From NCBI GenBank assembly GCA_025360105.1, contig JANYCT010000057.1, forward strand, positions 62,001-126,000: a stretch of 64,000 nt of DNA. The letters run 5' to 3'. Shown here one piece after another: positions 50,257-58,635 of this stretch; the stretch's first letter is position 1; every line of letters starts with the position of its first letter. Position numbers and translations under genes: made by a program. The notes beneath the pieces were generated by a model, which ran no database searches, was not told where the DNA came from, and saw nothing but the letters and a program-made list of their open reading frames with translations. The DNA comes from Actinomycetes bacterium (GTDB taxonomy: Bacteria; Actinomycetota; Acidimicrobiia; Acidimicrobiales; Ilumatobacteraceae).

Positions 50257-51609
50257 ATGTCCACCACCGAAGACCTTCCCCTCCACCTGCGTGGCAATGG
50301 CGCGCCGGTGTTCGAGGAGCGAACGCTCACCGACTTGCACATCGTCGGCACCATCCCAGCCGAGCTCGACGGCCGCTATCTGCGCAACGGCGCGAACCCG
50401 ATCACGGGGATGAGCGAGCACCCCTTCATCGGTGATGGCATGGTCCACGGCATCCGCCTTCGCGGCGGTCAGGCTGAGTGGTACCGCAACCGTTACGTGC
50501 AGACTCCGTTCATGAGCGACCCAGACCGGGTGATCATCGACGCAGGCGCGAGCCTCACCGACATGGCCCAGTCGAAGGCGAACACCAACGTCATCGGACA
50601 CGCCGGCATGATCCTCGCGCTCGAAGAGGGACACTTCCCGTATCTGCTCGATGGCAATCTCGAAACGGTCGGACCGACCAGCTTCGACGGTGTCCTCACC
50701 GGGCCGTTCACAGCGCATCCGAAGATATGCCCGGCGACCGGTGAGTTGATCGCGTTCGGTTACAGCATGTTGGAGCCATACCTCACCTACCTGCGCGTAT
50801 CGGCAGACGGCCGGCTGGTTCAGAAGGAGAACATCACGGTGGGCGGACCAACGATGATGCACGACTTCAACATCACCCGCAACCACGTGATCTTCATGGA
50901 CCTGCCCGCGGTGTTCGACATCGAGATGGCCATTCGTGGCGAGATGCCGATCCGTTGGGGCGAGGACTATCCGTCGCGACTCGGCGTGATGCCGCGCGAC
51001 GGCAACGACTCCACCGTCACCTGGTACGACATCAACCCGTGTTATGTGTTCCACCCGATGAACGCCTACGAGGACGGCACCAAGATCGTGCTCGATGTCG
51101 CCCGCCTCGATCACATCTGGCGCGACGGACCGATGGACTTCCCGCCGCCCACCCTGTATCGCTGGACCATCGACACCGCCACCGGGCGCGTGGCCGAGGA
51201 ACAGATCGACGACATGCCAGCAGAGTTCCCGCGGGTTGCTGATTCGGTGGTCGGCCACAAGCATCGCTACGGCTATGCGTTGGGCATTCCCGACACCGAT
51301 GCATTCGTGAACCCGTTACTCGGGTCAGGCACGGTGCTCAAGTACGACCGCATCACCGGTGAGCGCACGTCAGCGAACATCGGCAGGGGGCGTATGCCCG
51401 GCGAGTCGGTGTTCGTGCCCGCTGCGGGTGGCACAGCCGAGGACGACGGATACTTGATGACATTCGTGTACGACGCGGCGTCGGACTCGAGCGAGTTCGT
51501 CATTCTCGATGCAGCAACGATGAGCGACGAGCCCATCGCCACGGTGCATCTGCCGCGCATCCCGTTTGGGTTCCACGGCAACTGGGTTCCGGCAGCGGTC
51601 GTCGGCTAG
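50257..51609 (+). CDS. Carotenoid oxygenase (carotenoid/lignostilbene cleavage dioxygenase family)
   Basis: The 450-aa protein is a seven-bladed propeller dioxygenase that cleaves a C=C bond with Fe(II) and O2. The four iron-ligand His are in FTAHPKI, MMHDFN, YVFHPMN and the C-terminal GFHGNW. DGRYLRNGANP and FIGDGMVHGI are typical. The substrate may be an apocarotenoid or a stilbene; sequence alone does not decide. AGGAGAA lies well placed before the ATG. A hairpin follows the stop. It lies between PNPOx and transporter genes. Confidence 0.92.
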   Translation: MSTTEDLPLHLRGNGAPVFEERTLTDLHIVGTIPAELDGRYLRNGANPITGMSEHPFIGDGMVHGIRLRGGQAEWYRNRYVQTPFMSDPDRVIIDAGASLTDMAQSKANTNVIGHAGMILALEEGHFPYLLDGNLETVGPTSFDGVLTGPFTAHPKICPATGELIAFGYSMLEPYLTYLRVSADGRLVQKENITVGGPTMMHDFNITRNHVIFMDLPAVFDIEMAIRGEMPIRWGEDYPSRLGVMPRDGNDSTVTWYDINPCYVFHPMNAYEDGTKIVLDVARLDHIWRDGPMDFPPPTLYRWTIDTATGRVAEEQIDDMPAEFPRVADSVVGHKHRYGYALGIPDTDAFVNPLLGSGTVLKYDRITGERTSANIGRGRMPGESVFVPAAGGTAEDDGYLMTFVYDAASDSSEFVILDAATMSDEPIATVHLPRIPFGFHGNWVPAAVVG

Positions 51610-51630
51610 CTCGACCACGGGTACGGTTGG

Positions 51631-51658
51631 GTGATCGGTCCTTGGGGGGACCGATCAC
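51631..51658 (+). terminator. Hairpin after the carotenoid oxygenase gene
   Basis: GTGATCGGTCC and GGACCGATCAC form a perfect 11-bp stem with a 6-base loop, 21 bases after the stop codon. It is followed by CAATTGATCTTC rather than a T-run. It may be a partial terminator or attenuator ahead of the transporter genes. Confidence 0.6.
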
Positions 51659-51739
51659 GCAATTGATCTTCTTTGGGAAAAGACAACAAGTGCAACCGCG
51701 TCGGCCCCGTCCAACGCAACAGACAATGGGGGAATCATC

Positions 51740-53092
51740 ATGGCCAGAGCATCTACCCGACACGGAGCGCGTCGCACGCGTCGACTGACGGTGTGTGCCG
51801 GACTGACAGCGTTCGCGCTGCTCGCCGGAGCATGCAGCAGCGACAAGGCCGCAACGCCCGGTACCAGTAAGGCGGGCACTACACCGGCAACCACCGGCGC
51901 CAGCACGTCCGGCACCACCGTCGATACCACGCCGACGAGCGCACCCACCAGCACGCTCGGGCCGGCCACCGGCAAAGAGATTCTCGTCGGACTCGTGAAC
52001 ACTGAAGGCACACCGGGTCTCGACTTCCCCGACATCCGGGTCGATATCGCGGCCTCGGTTGAATATCTCAACCAGCACGGCGGCTTTGGTGGTCGAAAGA
52101 TCACCCTCGCCAACTGCACCGCAAAGGGCAACCCCGAGTCATCGCAGGCCTGCGCTCAGGAACTCGTTGGCAAGAAGGTCGAACTGGTCATGATCGGTCT
52201 CGATTTGTTCGTCGACTATCCCACCTTCACGGCTGCGAAGATTCCCGTCATCGGCATGTTGCCCATCCTCGCTGGCGACTCGAACGCAAATGCACTTTTC
52301 CTCACCGGAGGCACGGCCACGGTGATGTCAGCAATCGCAGTGGTCGCACGCGACAAGTACAAGGCGACTTCGGTCGGCATCGTCAGCAGCAACAACGTTG
52401 GCGCCTCCGCCAACGCCACGGCGTTGAAGGCATCGCTCGACAAGGCCGGAATCGCGTCGAAGCTCGTCTCGGGCGGTGACAACGAAACCGACGCTGGCTA
52501 CCAGGGCCTGATGCGCGAGGCAGCTTCTGGCAATCCCACCGTCCTGGTCTCGTTGTACTCCGACGCCGGCTGCATCGGAACCATGCGCGGCCGTGCCGCT
52601 CTCGGCATCACCATCCCTGTGATGACCACGGGTATCTGTGCGAGTGCCGATGTCATCAAAGAAGTCGGTGACGATGCGGTCGGTTGGTCCTTCGTGGGCG
52701 TGCAGACAGCAAAGCCGGGACCTGATCTGACTAGGACCCAGACCATCTTGGCTCCCGTGCAGAGCCCGCCGGTCGTTCCGGCATCGGATCTCGATCCGAA
52801 CAGCCTCAGCCTGGGTGGTATCGGCTACCTGATGATCATGTCGCTCGCGAAGTATTCGAACGACGTGGCCGCCAAAGGCACAGAGGTCACCGGACAGTCG
52901 ATCTACGACTACCTCAAGACAGCCAAGGGCCTCACCCTCGCCGGAGGCACGCTGCCGGTCGAGTGCGGCGCCCTCGCCACCTACTCGTCGATCTGCTCGT
53001 TCCAGTTCCCCTTCGCCGAATACAACAAGGGAGTGGGCGTCAAGACGGTGCCGGGCCTCGAAGCCGTCGACAGCAGGTCGTTGCTGCCGTGA
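51740..53092 (+). CDS. ABC transporter substrate-binding lipoprotein (branched-chain amino acid type)
   Basis: The 450-aa protein has an Arg-rich N terminus, a signal peptide and the lipobox LLAGAC, so it is anchored outside the membrane. A Thr/Ser linker leads to a type I periplasmic-binding fold (EILVGLVNTEGTPGLDFPDI, AASVEYLNQHGGFGGRKITLANC, VGIVSSNNVGASANATALK). Ligands for this family range from amino acids to aromatic acids and amides. GGGGGAA precedes the ATG. It is followed by a fused permease, so the two form one uptake system. Confidence 0.9.
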   Translation: MARASTRHGARRTRRLTVCAGLTAFALLAGACSSDKAATPGTSKAGTTPATTGASTSGTTVDTTPTSAPTSTLGPATGKEILVGLVNTEGTPGLDFPDIRVDIAASVEYLNQHGGFGGRKITLANCTAKGNPESSQACAQELVGKKVELVMIGLDLFVDYPTFTAAKIPVIGMLPILAGDSNANALFLTGGTATVMSAIAVVARDKYKATSVGIVSSNNVGASANATALKASLDKAGIASKLVSGGDNETDAGYQGLMREAASGNPTVLVSLYSDAGCIGTMRGRAALGITIPVMTTGICASADVIKEVGDDAVGWSFVGVQTAKPGPDLTRTQTILAPVQSPPVVPASDLDPNSLSLGGIGYLMIMSLAKYSNDVAAKGTEVTGQSIYDYLKTAKGLTLAGGTLPVECGALATYSSICSFQFPFAEYNKGVGVKTVPGLEAVDSRSLLP

Positions 53093-53120
53093 CATTCAAT
53101 CGGATGTGGCGCTCACTTCA

Positions 53121-55118
53121 ATGAGTGACTACTTCTTCTACGTGTTGCTCGGCAGTGGCGCCGGGGCGATCATCGCGGCGTTCGGACTCGGGTTGGTACT
53201 CACCTACCAGGGTTCGGGCGTCGTGAACTTCGCCTACGGCGCGATGGCGATGTGGTCCACCTACGTCTATGCCGACCTGCGCACGGGTTCATACCCGTTC
53301 CCTTTTCCGGGATTGCCGGGCCGATACCACTTCAACGGTGACGTCGGATACCGATGGGCGATGGTGATGTCCTTGGGCACGGCGGCGCTCGTCGGTCTCG
53401 GCGCGTACGTCTTGGTGTTCCGTCCGCTCCGACGCGCCCCGGCGCTCGCCAAGGTCGTTGCGAGCGTGGGTCTGCTCATCGTGTTCATCGCGCTCGTCGA
53501 GCGACGCTTCGCCGACACCCTCACGATCAGGGTCCCGGGAATCTTGCCGCGCCAGCCGGTGACCATCATGCGCAACCTCACCGTGCCGCGCGATGGGCTC
53601 TGGCTCGCACTGATCGTGGTCATCGCCACGGCAGTGCTGTGGACCGTCTACCGATATACACGGGTGGGCTTGTCTACCCGCGCGGCCGCCGAGAACGAAA
53701 AGGGTGCGGTCATTCTCGGGCTCTCTCCCGACTTCCTCGCCGGGCTGAACTGGGTTGTGGCAACGGTGTTCGGCAGCCTCATCGCCATTCTCGCGGCGCC
53801 GATGATCCAGCTCAGCTCAGGCATCTACACCTTCGGTTTCCTGATCCCTGCACTCGGCGCCGCGCTCATCGGCAAGTTCCGTTTCTTTTGGCCAACCGTC
53901 ATCACGGGTTTCCTGATCGGCATGGTGCAATCCACGTTCACCAAGCTGCAGAACGACCTCAGCTGGTTCCCGAAGTACGGCGCCCGCGAAGGCCTGCCGT
54001 TTCTCGTGATCATCATCGCGATGGTGGTACTCGGCGAGCGCCTGCCAGAACGCGGATCGGTCGACATGTGGAAACTCCCCAAAGTGCCGCCGGCCCACGT
54101 CACCCGGTTCAGCGTGCTCTTCCCCGTCGTTGCTGGCGTGGCCGCGCTCTTGCTCCTCGGGCCGTTGTGGCGCGGCGCGATCATGACCACCGTCATCGCA
54201 TCGGTCCTCGCTCTTGCGCTCGTCGTGATCACCGGCTTCGGTGGGCAGACCTCACTCGCGCAGATCGCGTTCGCCGGAATCGCCGGGTTTTCCCTGTCGA
54301 AGTTGGCAATGCATTGGCACGTGCCGTTTCCGTTCGCCCCGATTCTCGCAGCGCTCGTAGCCACCGCCTTCGGTGTACTGCTCGGCCTGCCGGCGATACG
54401 CGTACGTGGCACTAACTTGGCGATCATCACACTTGCGGGCGGCGTAGCGATTTCAGAATTCGTTTTCAAGAACCCCGCGTACGTCGGTGACAGCAGCACG
54501 GGTGGAGCAAAGATACCGAACCCGAAACTGGGGCGATGGGACTTTGGTTTGGTGTTGGGCTCCAAGTCGTCACGTCCGATTTTCGGCATCTTCCTCGTTG
54601 CCGTTGCTTTCGTGCTGTGCATCGCCGTTGCAAATATCCGGCGAAGTTCCACGGGCCGGCGAATGCTCGCGATTCGTTCGAACGAGCGCGCCGCTGCCTC
54701 GATCGGCATCAATGTCGCGACGGGCAAGTTGCTCGTGTTCGCGCTGTCGGCCTTCATCAGCGGCATCGGTGGCTGTCTCGTCGCCTACCGTTTCGGCACG
54801 ATCTCCGATGTCTCCTACGGCACGATCGCCTCGCTCACCGCGCTTGCGTTCGCGTACCTCGGCGGCATCACCAGCGTCAGCGGCGCGATCACTGCAGGAA
54901 TCGTTGGCACATCCGGACTTGCGTTCTTCGCGGGCAGCCGCGTCTACGGTTCGTTCGGGCGGTGGGAGGCACTCATCGGCGGCGTGTTGCTGATCTTCAC
55001 GGCGATCCAGAACCCCGAAGGCATCGCCGGCGCTTTCCGGGCCCAGGCCGCAGCGGCCCGACTCAAACGGTCACGCAAACTCGCTCCTGCACCGGTGCCA
55101 GTTCCCGAGCCGGCGTAG
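53121..55118 (+). CDS. ABC transporter permease, LivH-LivM fusion
   Basis: The 665-aa protein joins two permeases of the branched-chain amino acid type. The N-terminal half is LivH-like (GLGLVLTYQGSGVVNFAYGAMAMWSTYVYADL, ALGAALIGKFRFFWPTVITGFLIG). The C-terminal half is LivM-like (VITGFGGQTSLAQIAFAGIAGF, IRVRGTNLAIITLAGGVA, LAIRSNERAAASIGIN). There are about 18-19 membrane segments and a Pro-rich tail. I use the ATG at MSDYFFYVL; a GTG 15 bases upstream is the alternative. No ATPase gene (LivG/LivF) is next to it, so ATPases must come from elsewhere. Confidence 0.92.
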   Translation: MSDYFFYVLLGSGAGAIIAAFGLGLVLTYQGSGVVNFAYGAMAMWSTYVYADLRTGSYPFPFPGLPGRYHFNGDVGYRWAMVMSLGTAALVGLGAYVLVFRPLRRAPALAKVVASVGLLIVFIALVERRFADTLTIRVPGILPRQPVTIMRNLTVPRDGLWLALIVVIATAVLWTVYRYTRVGLSTRAAAENEKGAVILGLSPDFLAGLNWVVATVFGSLIAILAAPMIQLSSGIYTFGFLIPALGAALIGKFRFFWPTVITGFLIGMVQSTFTKLQNDLSWFPKYGAREGLPFLVIIIAMVVLGERLPERGSVDMWKLPKVPPAHVTRFSVLFPVVAGVAALLLLGPLWRGAIMTTVIASVLALALVVITGFGGQTSLAQIAFAGIAGFSLSKLAMHWHVPFPFAPILAALVATAFGVLLGLPAIRVRGTNLAIITLAGGVAISEFVFKNPAYVGDSSTGGAKIPNPKLGRWDFGLVLGSKSSRPIFGIFLVAVAFVLCIAVANIRRSSTGRRMLAIRSNERAAASIGINVATGKLLVFALSAFISGIGGCLVAYRFGTISDVSYGTIASLTALAFAYLGGITSVSGAITAGIVGTSGLAFFAGSRVYGSFGRWEALIGGVLLIFTAIQNPEGIAGAFRAQAAAARLKRSRKLAPAPVPVPEPA

Positions 55119-55182
55119 ACGACCGTCCCGCTGGCGAACCCGCGGCACCGGATGTCCTCGCCCCCGCAGCACACCGTTCGCG

Positions 55183-55217
55183 AATGCTGAGCGCACGTCT
55201 TCGGTGCGCTCAGCATT
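55183..55217. terminator. Strong hairpin between livHM and tRNA-Thr
   Basis: AATGCTGAGCGCAC and GTGCGCTCAGCATT form a perfect 14-bp stem with loop GTCTTCG. It lies 65 bases after the permease stop and 34 bases past the 3' end of the opposing tRNA, so it can terminate both transcripts. T-runs are absent. Confidence 0.8.
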
Positions 55218-55251
55218 CACAAAGCCAGTTGGAGGGCACTCGCACGCAACG

Positions 55252-55327
55252 TGGAGCCCAAGGCGGGAATCGAACCCGCGACCTACGCATTACGAGTGCG
55301 TTGCTCTACCGACTGAGCTACCTGGGC
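55252..55327 (-). tRNA. tRNA-Thr (anticodon CGT)
   Basis: The reverse complement folds into a complete 76-base cloverleaf. The acceptor stem is GCCCAGG/CTTGGGC, with a D arm GCTC...GAGC, the anticodon stem ACGCA/TGCGT with loop CTCGTAA, and the T arm GCGGG-TTCGATT-CCCGC. The 3' CCA is encoded. Anticodon CGT reads ACG. Confidence 0.97.
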
Positions 55328-55406
55328 ACAGACCCCAATGCTAGCGGCGAGCGACAGGCTGACCCACCCGCATTCCCGACCCGGATGCCCAACCCAGGTT
55401 TCGGGG

Positions 55407-55931
55407 CTATCCCGATTCGTCGGATGGCGCCATCTTGGTGCCGGGCCCGTAGTAGCGCCGGTGCCAGATGCCGCGCGGATCCTCGCCGGGTAGTGGCATT
55501 CGCCACGTGGACACGAGCGAGGTCGCTGCGGTGAGGTCGACGGCGCACAGCGCGCGGGGCTGGTCGTCGGTGCCGTCCACATACGCGTTCGCCGCTTCGA
55601 CGGGAATGTAGCGCGACGCAATCGCACGATAGAGGTGCTGCCACAGCCGATCACGACCCGGTTCGTACCGCACTTGCATATGGCCCTGAACCGTTACCTT
55701 GCGATACGGCGCTTCGTCTTCGTCGACAGAGATGCCGACCCGCGGATCGCGCAGCATGTTCTGCCAGATCACCGCAGGCTCACGCGGCGTGAAGCACAGC
55801 AGATCGCCGTCCATGATGAACCACAACGGCACAACTCGCGGCATACCGCCGGCGTCGACGGTGGCGATGCGCGCAAGATGATTCGGCTCGGCAAGAAACG
55901 AAAAGACTTCGTCGGTCGACAGCTTCGGCAC
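55407..55931 (-). CDS. PNPOx-fold pyridoxamine 5'-phosphate oxidase-like protein
   Basis: The 174-aa protein has the split-barrel features of FMN/F420-dependent family members: FLAEPNHLARIATVDAGGMPRVVPLWFIMDGDLLCFTP, AVIWQNMLRDPRVGISVDEDEAPYRKVTVQGHMQV. It is a distinct relative of the PNPOx-type gene near 49.7 kb. The substrate is unknown. It lies 16 bases downstream of holB on the same strand, so it may share that transcript. Confidence 0.85.
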   Translation of the reverse strand: MPKLSTDEVFSFLAEPNHLARIATVDAGGMPRVVPLWFIMDGDLLCFTPREPAVIWQNMLRDPRVGISVDEDEAPYRKVTVQGHMQVRYEPGRDRLWQHLYRAIASRYIPVEAANAYVDGTDDQPRALCAVDLTAATSLVSTWRMPLPGEDPRGIWHRRYYGPGTKMAPSDESG

Positions 55932-55947
55932 GGTGTTGGTCTAGCCG

Positions 55948-56997
55948 TTACCGGGTCATCGAGGGAAGTCCGAGCAACAGTGCTTGCAACAGCAACGGTT
56001 CATTCGGATTGCGTTCGAGCGAGTCCAGCGACCCGTGAATGCGCGAAATTGCCGTCGCCGCTGACTCCGGCCGGGCGAGCGTGCCGTCGACGAGCGCGTC
56101 TCGATACGACCGCGCGAGCGTTGTCAGACCCGAGCGAAGCTCGTCGGTTCGATGTCGGCGCAGTTCGCGCTTGTGTCGTTCCTCGAGTGCCTTCTTACCG
56201 CTGCCGCGCTCGCCCATCGCAGCAATGCGTTCTTCGAGCGAGATCACCTCGCCGGCCTGACGCTCGACCAGCGGAACAGCAGCGGCTTCGATCGCGTCGA
56301 GGATCTCCTCGACAGCGGCCACAACTACCTGACCCGTGCCGTCGAGGCGATAGGGCGCAGATGCGAACAGCTCGCGCCGCGCAACGAGATGGGGATCGTT
56401 TGCGAGGAGTCGGGCACGCGAGAGATCGCCTGCCGCCGCTTCGGCTGACTGCACGGCGCGGGCCGACTCGACGCCCTCGGCGATCAGCGTCGCCGCTACA
56501 ACATCGTCAGCGATCGCAGTGAACTCGATACGCACGCAACGCGAGGCAATCGTCACCAGCTCCGGCGGCATGTAGTCGGCGAGCACGATGAACACCGTGC
56601 TGTCGGGTGGCTCCTCGATGGTCTTGAGCAACTTCGCCGCGGCGTCTGCACTGAGCAGATGGAACTCATCGAGGATGAGCACCTTACGGTCGCTCTCGTT
56701 CGGGGCAAGCGCAGCGAGACGCACGATCTCATCGGCTTGCTCGCGCGAGATCATCGCACCGACTCGGGCGAATTCGCGGACGTCGGGATGCTGACCGACG
56801 AGAGCCAATCGCGCGGCGCGGTGATCGGCGTCGTCGACTCCGGCAAGCAGCAGCGCAGCGAACGCCCGCGATGCTTCGTTCTTCGTGCTTCCGGGTGGCC
56901 CCACGAACAGATAGGCGTGCAGCGGATTGACAGCAGATGCCTGCAGACGCGCAACCGCGTGTGGTTGGCCAACAACCGATTGCCAGACACTCGCCAT
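55948..56997 (-). CDS. holB: DNA polymerase III subunit delta'
   Basis: The 349-aa clamp-loader subunit begins WQSVVGQPHAVARLQA and has AYLFVGPPGSTKNEASRAFA, a modified P-loop as usual for delta', ILDEFHLLSADAAAKLLKTIEEPP (the Walker-B-type region) and the SRC motif in IASRCVRIEF. The C terminus has Lys/Arg-rich helices (GSGKKALEERHKRELRRHRTDELR). It overlaps the tmk stop by 1 base and is coupled to it. The tmk-holB order is typical of actinobacteria. Confidence 0.92.
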   Translation of the reverse strand: MASVWQSVVGQPHAVARLQASAVNPLHAYLFVGPPGSTKNEASRAFAALLLAGVDDADHRAARLALVGQHPDVREFARVGAMISREQADEIVRLAALAPNESDRKVLILDEFHLLSADAAAKLLKTIEEPPDSTVFIVLADYMPPELVTIASRCVRIEFTAIADDVVAATLIAEGVESARAVQSAEAAAGDLSRARLLANDPHLVARRELFASAPYRLDGTGQVVVAAVEEILDAIEAAAVPLVERQAGEVISLEERIAAMGERGSGKKALEERHKRELRRHRTDELRSGLTTLARSYRDALVDGTLARPESAATAISRIHGSLDSLERNPNEPLLLQALLLGLPSMTR

Positions 56998-57620
56998 CAG
57001 ATACCCAAACGGTCGAGGGTTGCCGAGCGCACATCGTGGGCAACCTCGTCCTTCGTACGCGTTCCGTCGACGACGACCCAGTGTCGCGGGTCTGCGGCGG
57101 CCATTGCTGTGAATCCAGCCCGAACACGAGCGTGGAAGGCAGCATCGGCCTGTTCAAAACGATCGAGGTCACGATTGCTCATCCGTTCAGCGAGCACCTC
57201 CACTCGCACGTCGATGAGGATGACCAACTCGGGCCACACACCACCGGTGGCCCAGTTGCTGATCTCGCGGACCTCGTCGAGTTCGAGACCTCGTCCGTAG
57301 CCCTGATACGCCAAGCTGGAATAGGCGCTACGGTCGCTGACGATGTGTCGGCCGAGGGCCAGCGCAGGGCCGACCAACTCCTGGAAATGCTGGGCCCGAT
57401 CTGCGGCGATGAGTAACGCTTCTGCCTTGTCAGCGAGATGGGTGTTGGCAGGATCGTGGAGCAGTGTGCGGATCTCATTGCCGATATGAGTACCGCCGGT
57501 TTCGCGGGTGAGCACAGCATCGAGCGCCGCAGCGAGGCGCGCCGCATGGGTGCTCTTGCCGCAGCCCTCAGCCCCCTCCAACGCGATGTATCGGCCGGGG
57601 TTCGTCACGCACAGCACCAT
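56997..57620 (-). CDS. tmk: Thymidylate kinase
   Basis: Tmk phosphorylates dTMP to dTDP. The 207-aa protein has the P-loop LEGAEGCGKSTHAARLA, TRETGGTHIGNEIR, the dTMP-site DRSAYSSLAYQGYGRGL and ELVILIDVRVEVLAERM. The lid region has RDLDRFEQADAAFHARVRAGF. I start at the ATG (MVLCVTNPG); the GTG four codons later is equally possible. It overlaps holB at its 3' end and is divergent from the EamA transporter gene. Confidence 0.93.
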   Translation of the reverse strand: MVLCVTNPGRYIALEGAEGCGKSTHAARLAAALDAVLTRETGGTHIGNEIRTLLHDPANTHLADKAEALLIAADRAQHFQELVGPALALGRHIVSDRSAYSSLAYQGYGRGLELDEVREISNWATGGVWPELVILIDVRVEVLAERMSNRDLDRFEQADAAFHARVRAGFTAMAAADPRHWVVVDGTRTKDEVAHDVRSATLDRLGI

Positions 57621-57722
57621 ATCTGGTCGCCGCGCACCGACGGCGACGAGCACACGCGCTGGCGCGCTGCGCCAAACGCAAGTATCATATGTCGATATTC
57701 AAATCTCACTGAATGAGAGCTT

Positions 57723-58607
57723 ATGTGGATTCCCATCACCGTCTTGGCCGCCGGCTTCCAGACTGCACGCACCGCGATGCAGCAACGGCTGCGCGCACTG
57801 TTGTCGGTGAGCGGCGCCGGCTTCGTGCGCTATGCCTACGGCGCGCCGCTCTCGCTGTCGGCCGTCGGCATCGCGACGCTCATCGGGGTTCACTTCCCAA
57901 ACATCCCCGCTCATTTCTGGCCGATCATCACCGGTGCCGGTATCGCCCAGATCATCGGCACCATCTGCCTGATCCGCGCCTTTGACGCCCGCGACTACGC
58001 AATCGGCACGGTGTACTCCAAGACCGAGGTCGTGCAGGTGGCGGTGTTTTCATTGGTCTTTCTCGGTGAGTCGTTGCGACCCCTTGGTTGGGTCGCCGTT
58101 GCAATCTGCATGACGGGCATCGTCGTGTTGGCGTCGAAGGGAACGCGCATCTCAATCGCTACGCTGCGCGATCCTGCCGGCCTCTACGGCCTTGCCGCAG
58201 GTGGTCTGTTCGGGTTGGCGGCGGTGGGAATTCGCGCATCGTCGAAGTCGCTCACCGACAGCCCAACGGTGATGCGCGCCATCGTGACGCTTGCTGCGAT
58301 GAACACCATTCAGACCGTGGTGCACGGGAGCTATCTGCTGGCTCGCGAGCGCGAGCAAATCGGCTTGGCATTCCGGCATTGGCGATCGAGTTCGATCGTG
58401 GGTCTGCTCAGCGTGTGCGGCTCAGCGTGCTGGGCAATTGCGTTCACGATGCAGAACGCAGCGCGTGTACGAACCTTTGGCCAGATCGAGTTGCTGTTCA
58501 CGTTCGTGGTGGCGCGAGTGTGGCTACACGAACGCCATAGCCACTACGAAATCGCTGCCAGCGGCTTGGTGCTCACCGGTGTCGTCGGCGTGATGCTCTT
58601 CGGCTGA
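57723..58607 (+). CDS. EamA/DMT-family transporter
   Basis: The 294-aa protein has ten hydrophobic segments in two EamA halves, with the internal repeat boundary near residue 140. Phrases such as AIGTVYSKTEVVQVAVFSLVFLGESLRPLGWVAVAICMTGIVVLA and QIELLFTFVVARVWLHERHSHYEIAASGLVLTGVVGVMLF are diagnostic for the end of each half. It may export or import a small metabolite. The short upstream region is unusually AT-rich (CAAGTATCATATGTCGATATTC) and probably holds its promoter. It is convergent with topA. Confidence 0.9.
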   Translation: MWIPITVLAAGFQTARTAMQQRLRALLSVSGAGFVRYAYGAPLSLSAVGIATLIGVHFPNIPAHFWPIITGAGIAQIIGTICLIRAFDARDYAIGTVYSKTEVVQVAVFSLVFLGESLRPLGWVAVAICMTGIVVLASKGTRISIATLRDPAGLYGLAAGGLFGLAAVGIRASSKSLTDSPTVMRAIVTLAAMNTIQTVVHGSYLLAREREQIGLAFRHWRSSSIVGLLSVCGSACWAIAFTMQNAARVRTFGQIELLFTFVVARVWLHERHSHYEIAASGLVLTGVVGVMLFG

Positions 58608-58635
58608 AGCGCACCACCGAGCGTCCGCACGGGGG

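Noticed and set aside
45068-55118. Antibiotic resistance gene in the APH-like phosphotransferase
   Set aside because: The context is catabolic, and the protein resembles general small-molecule kinases found beside lipid genes; nothing points to aminoglycosides.
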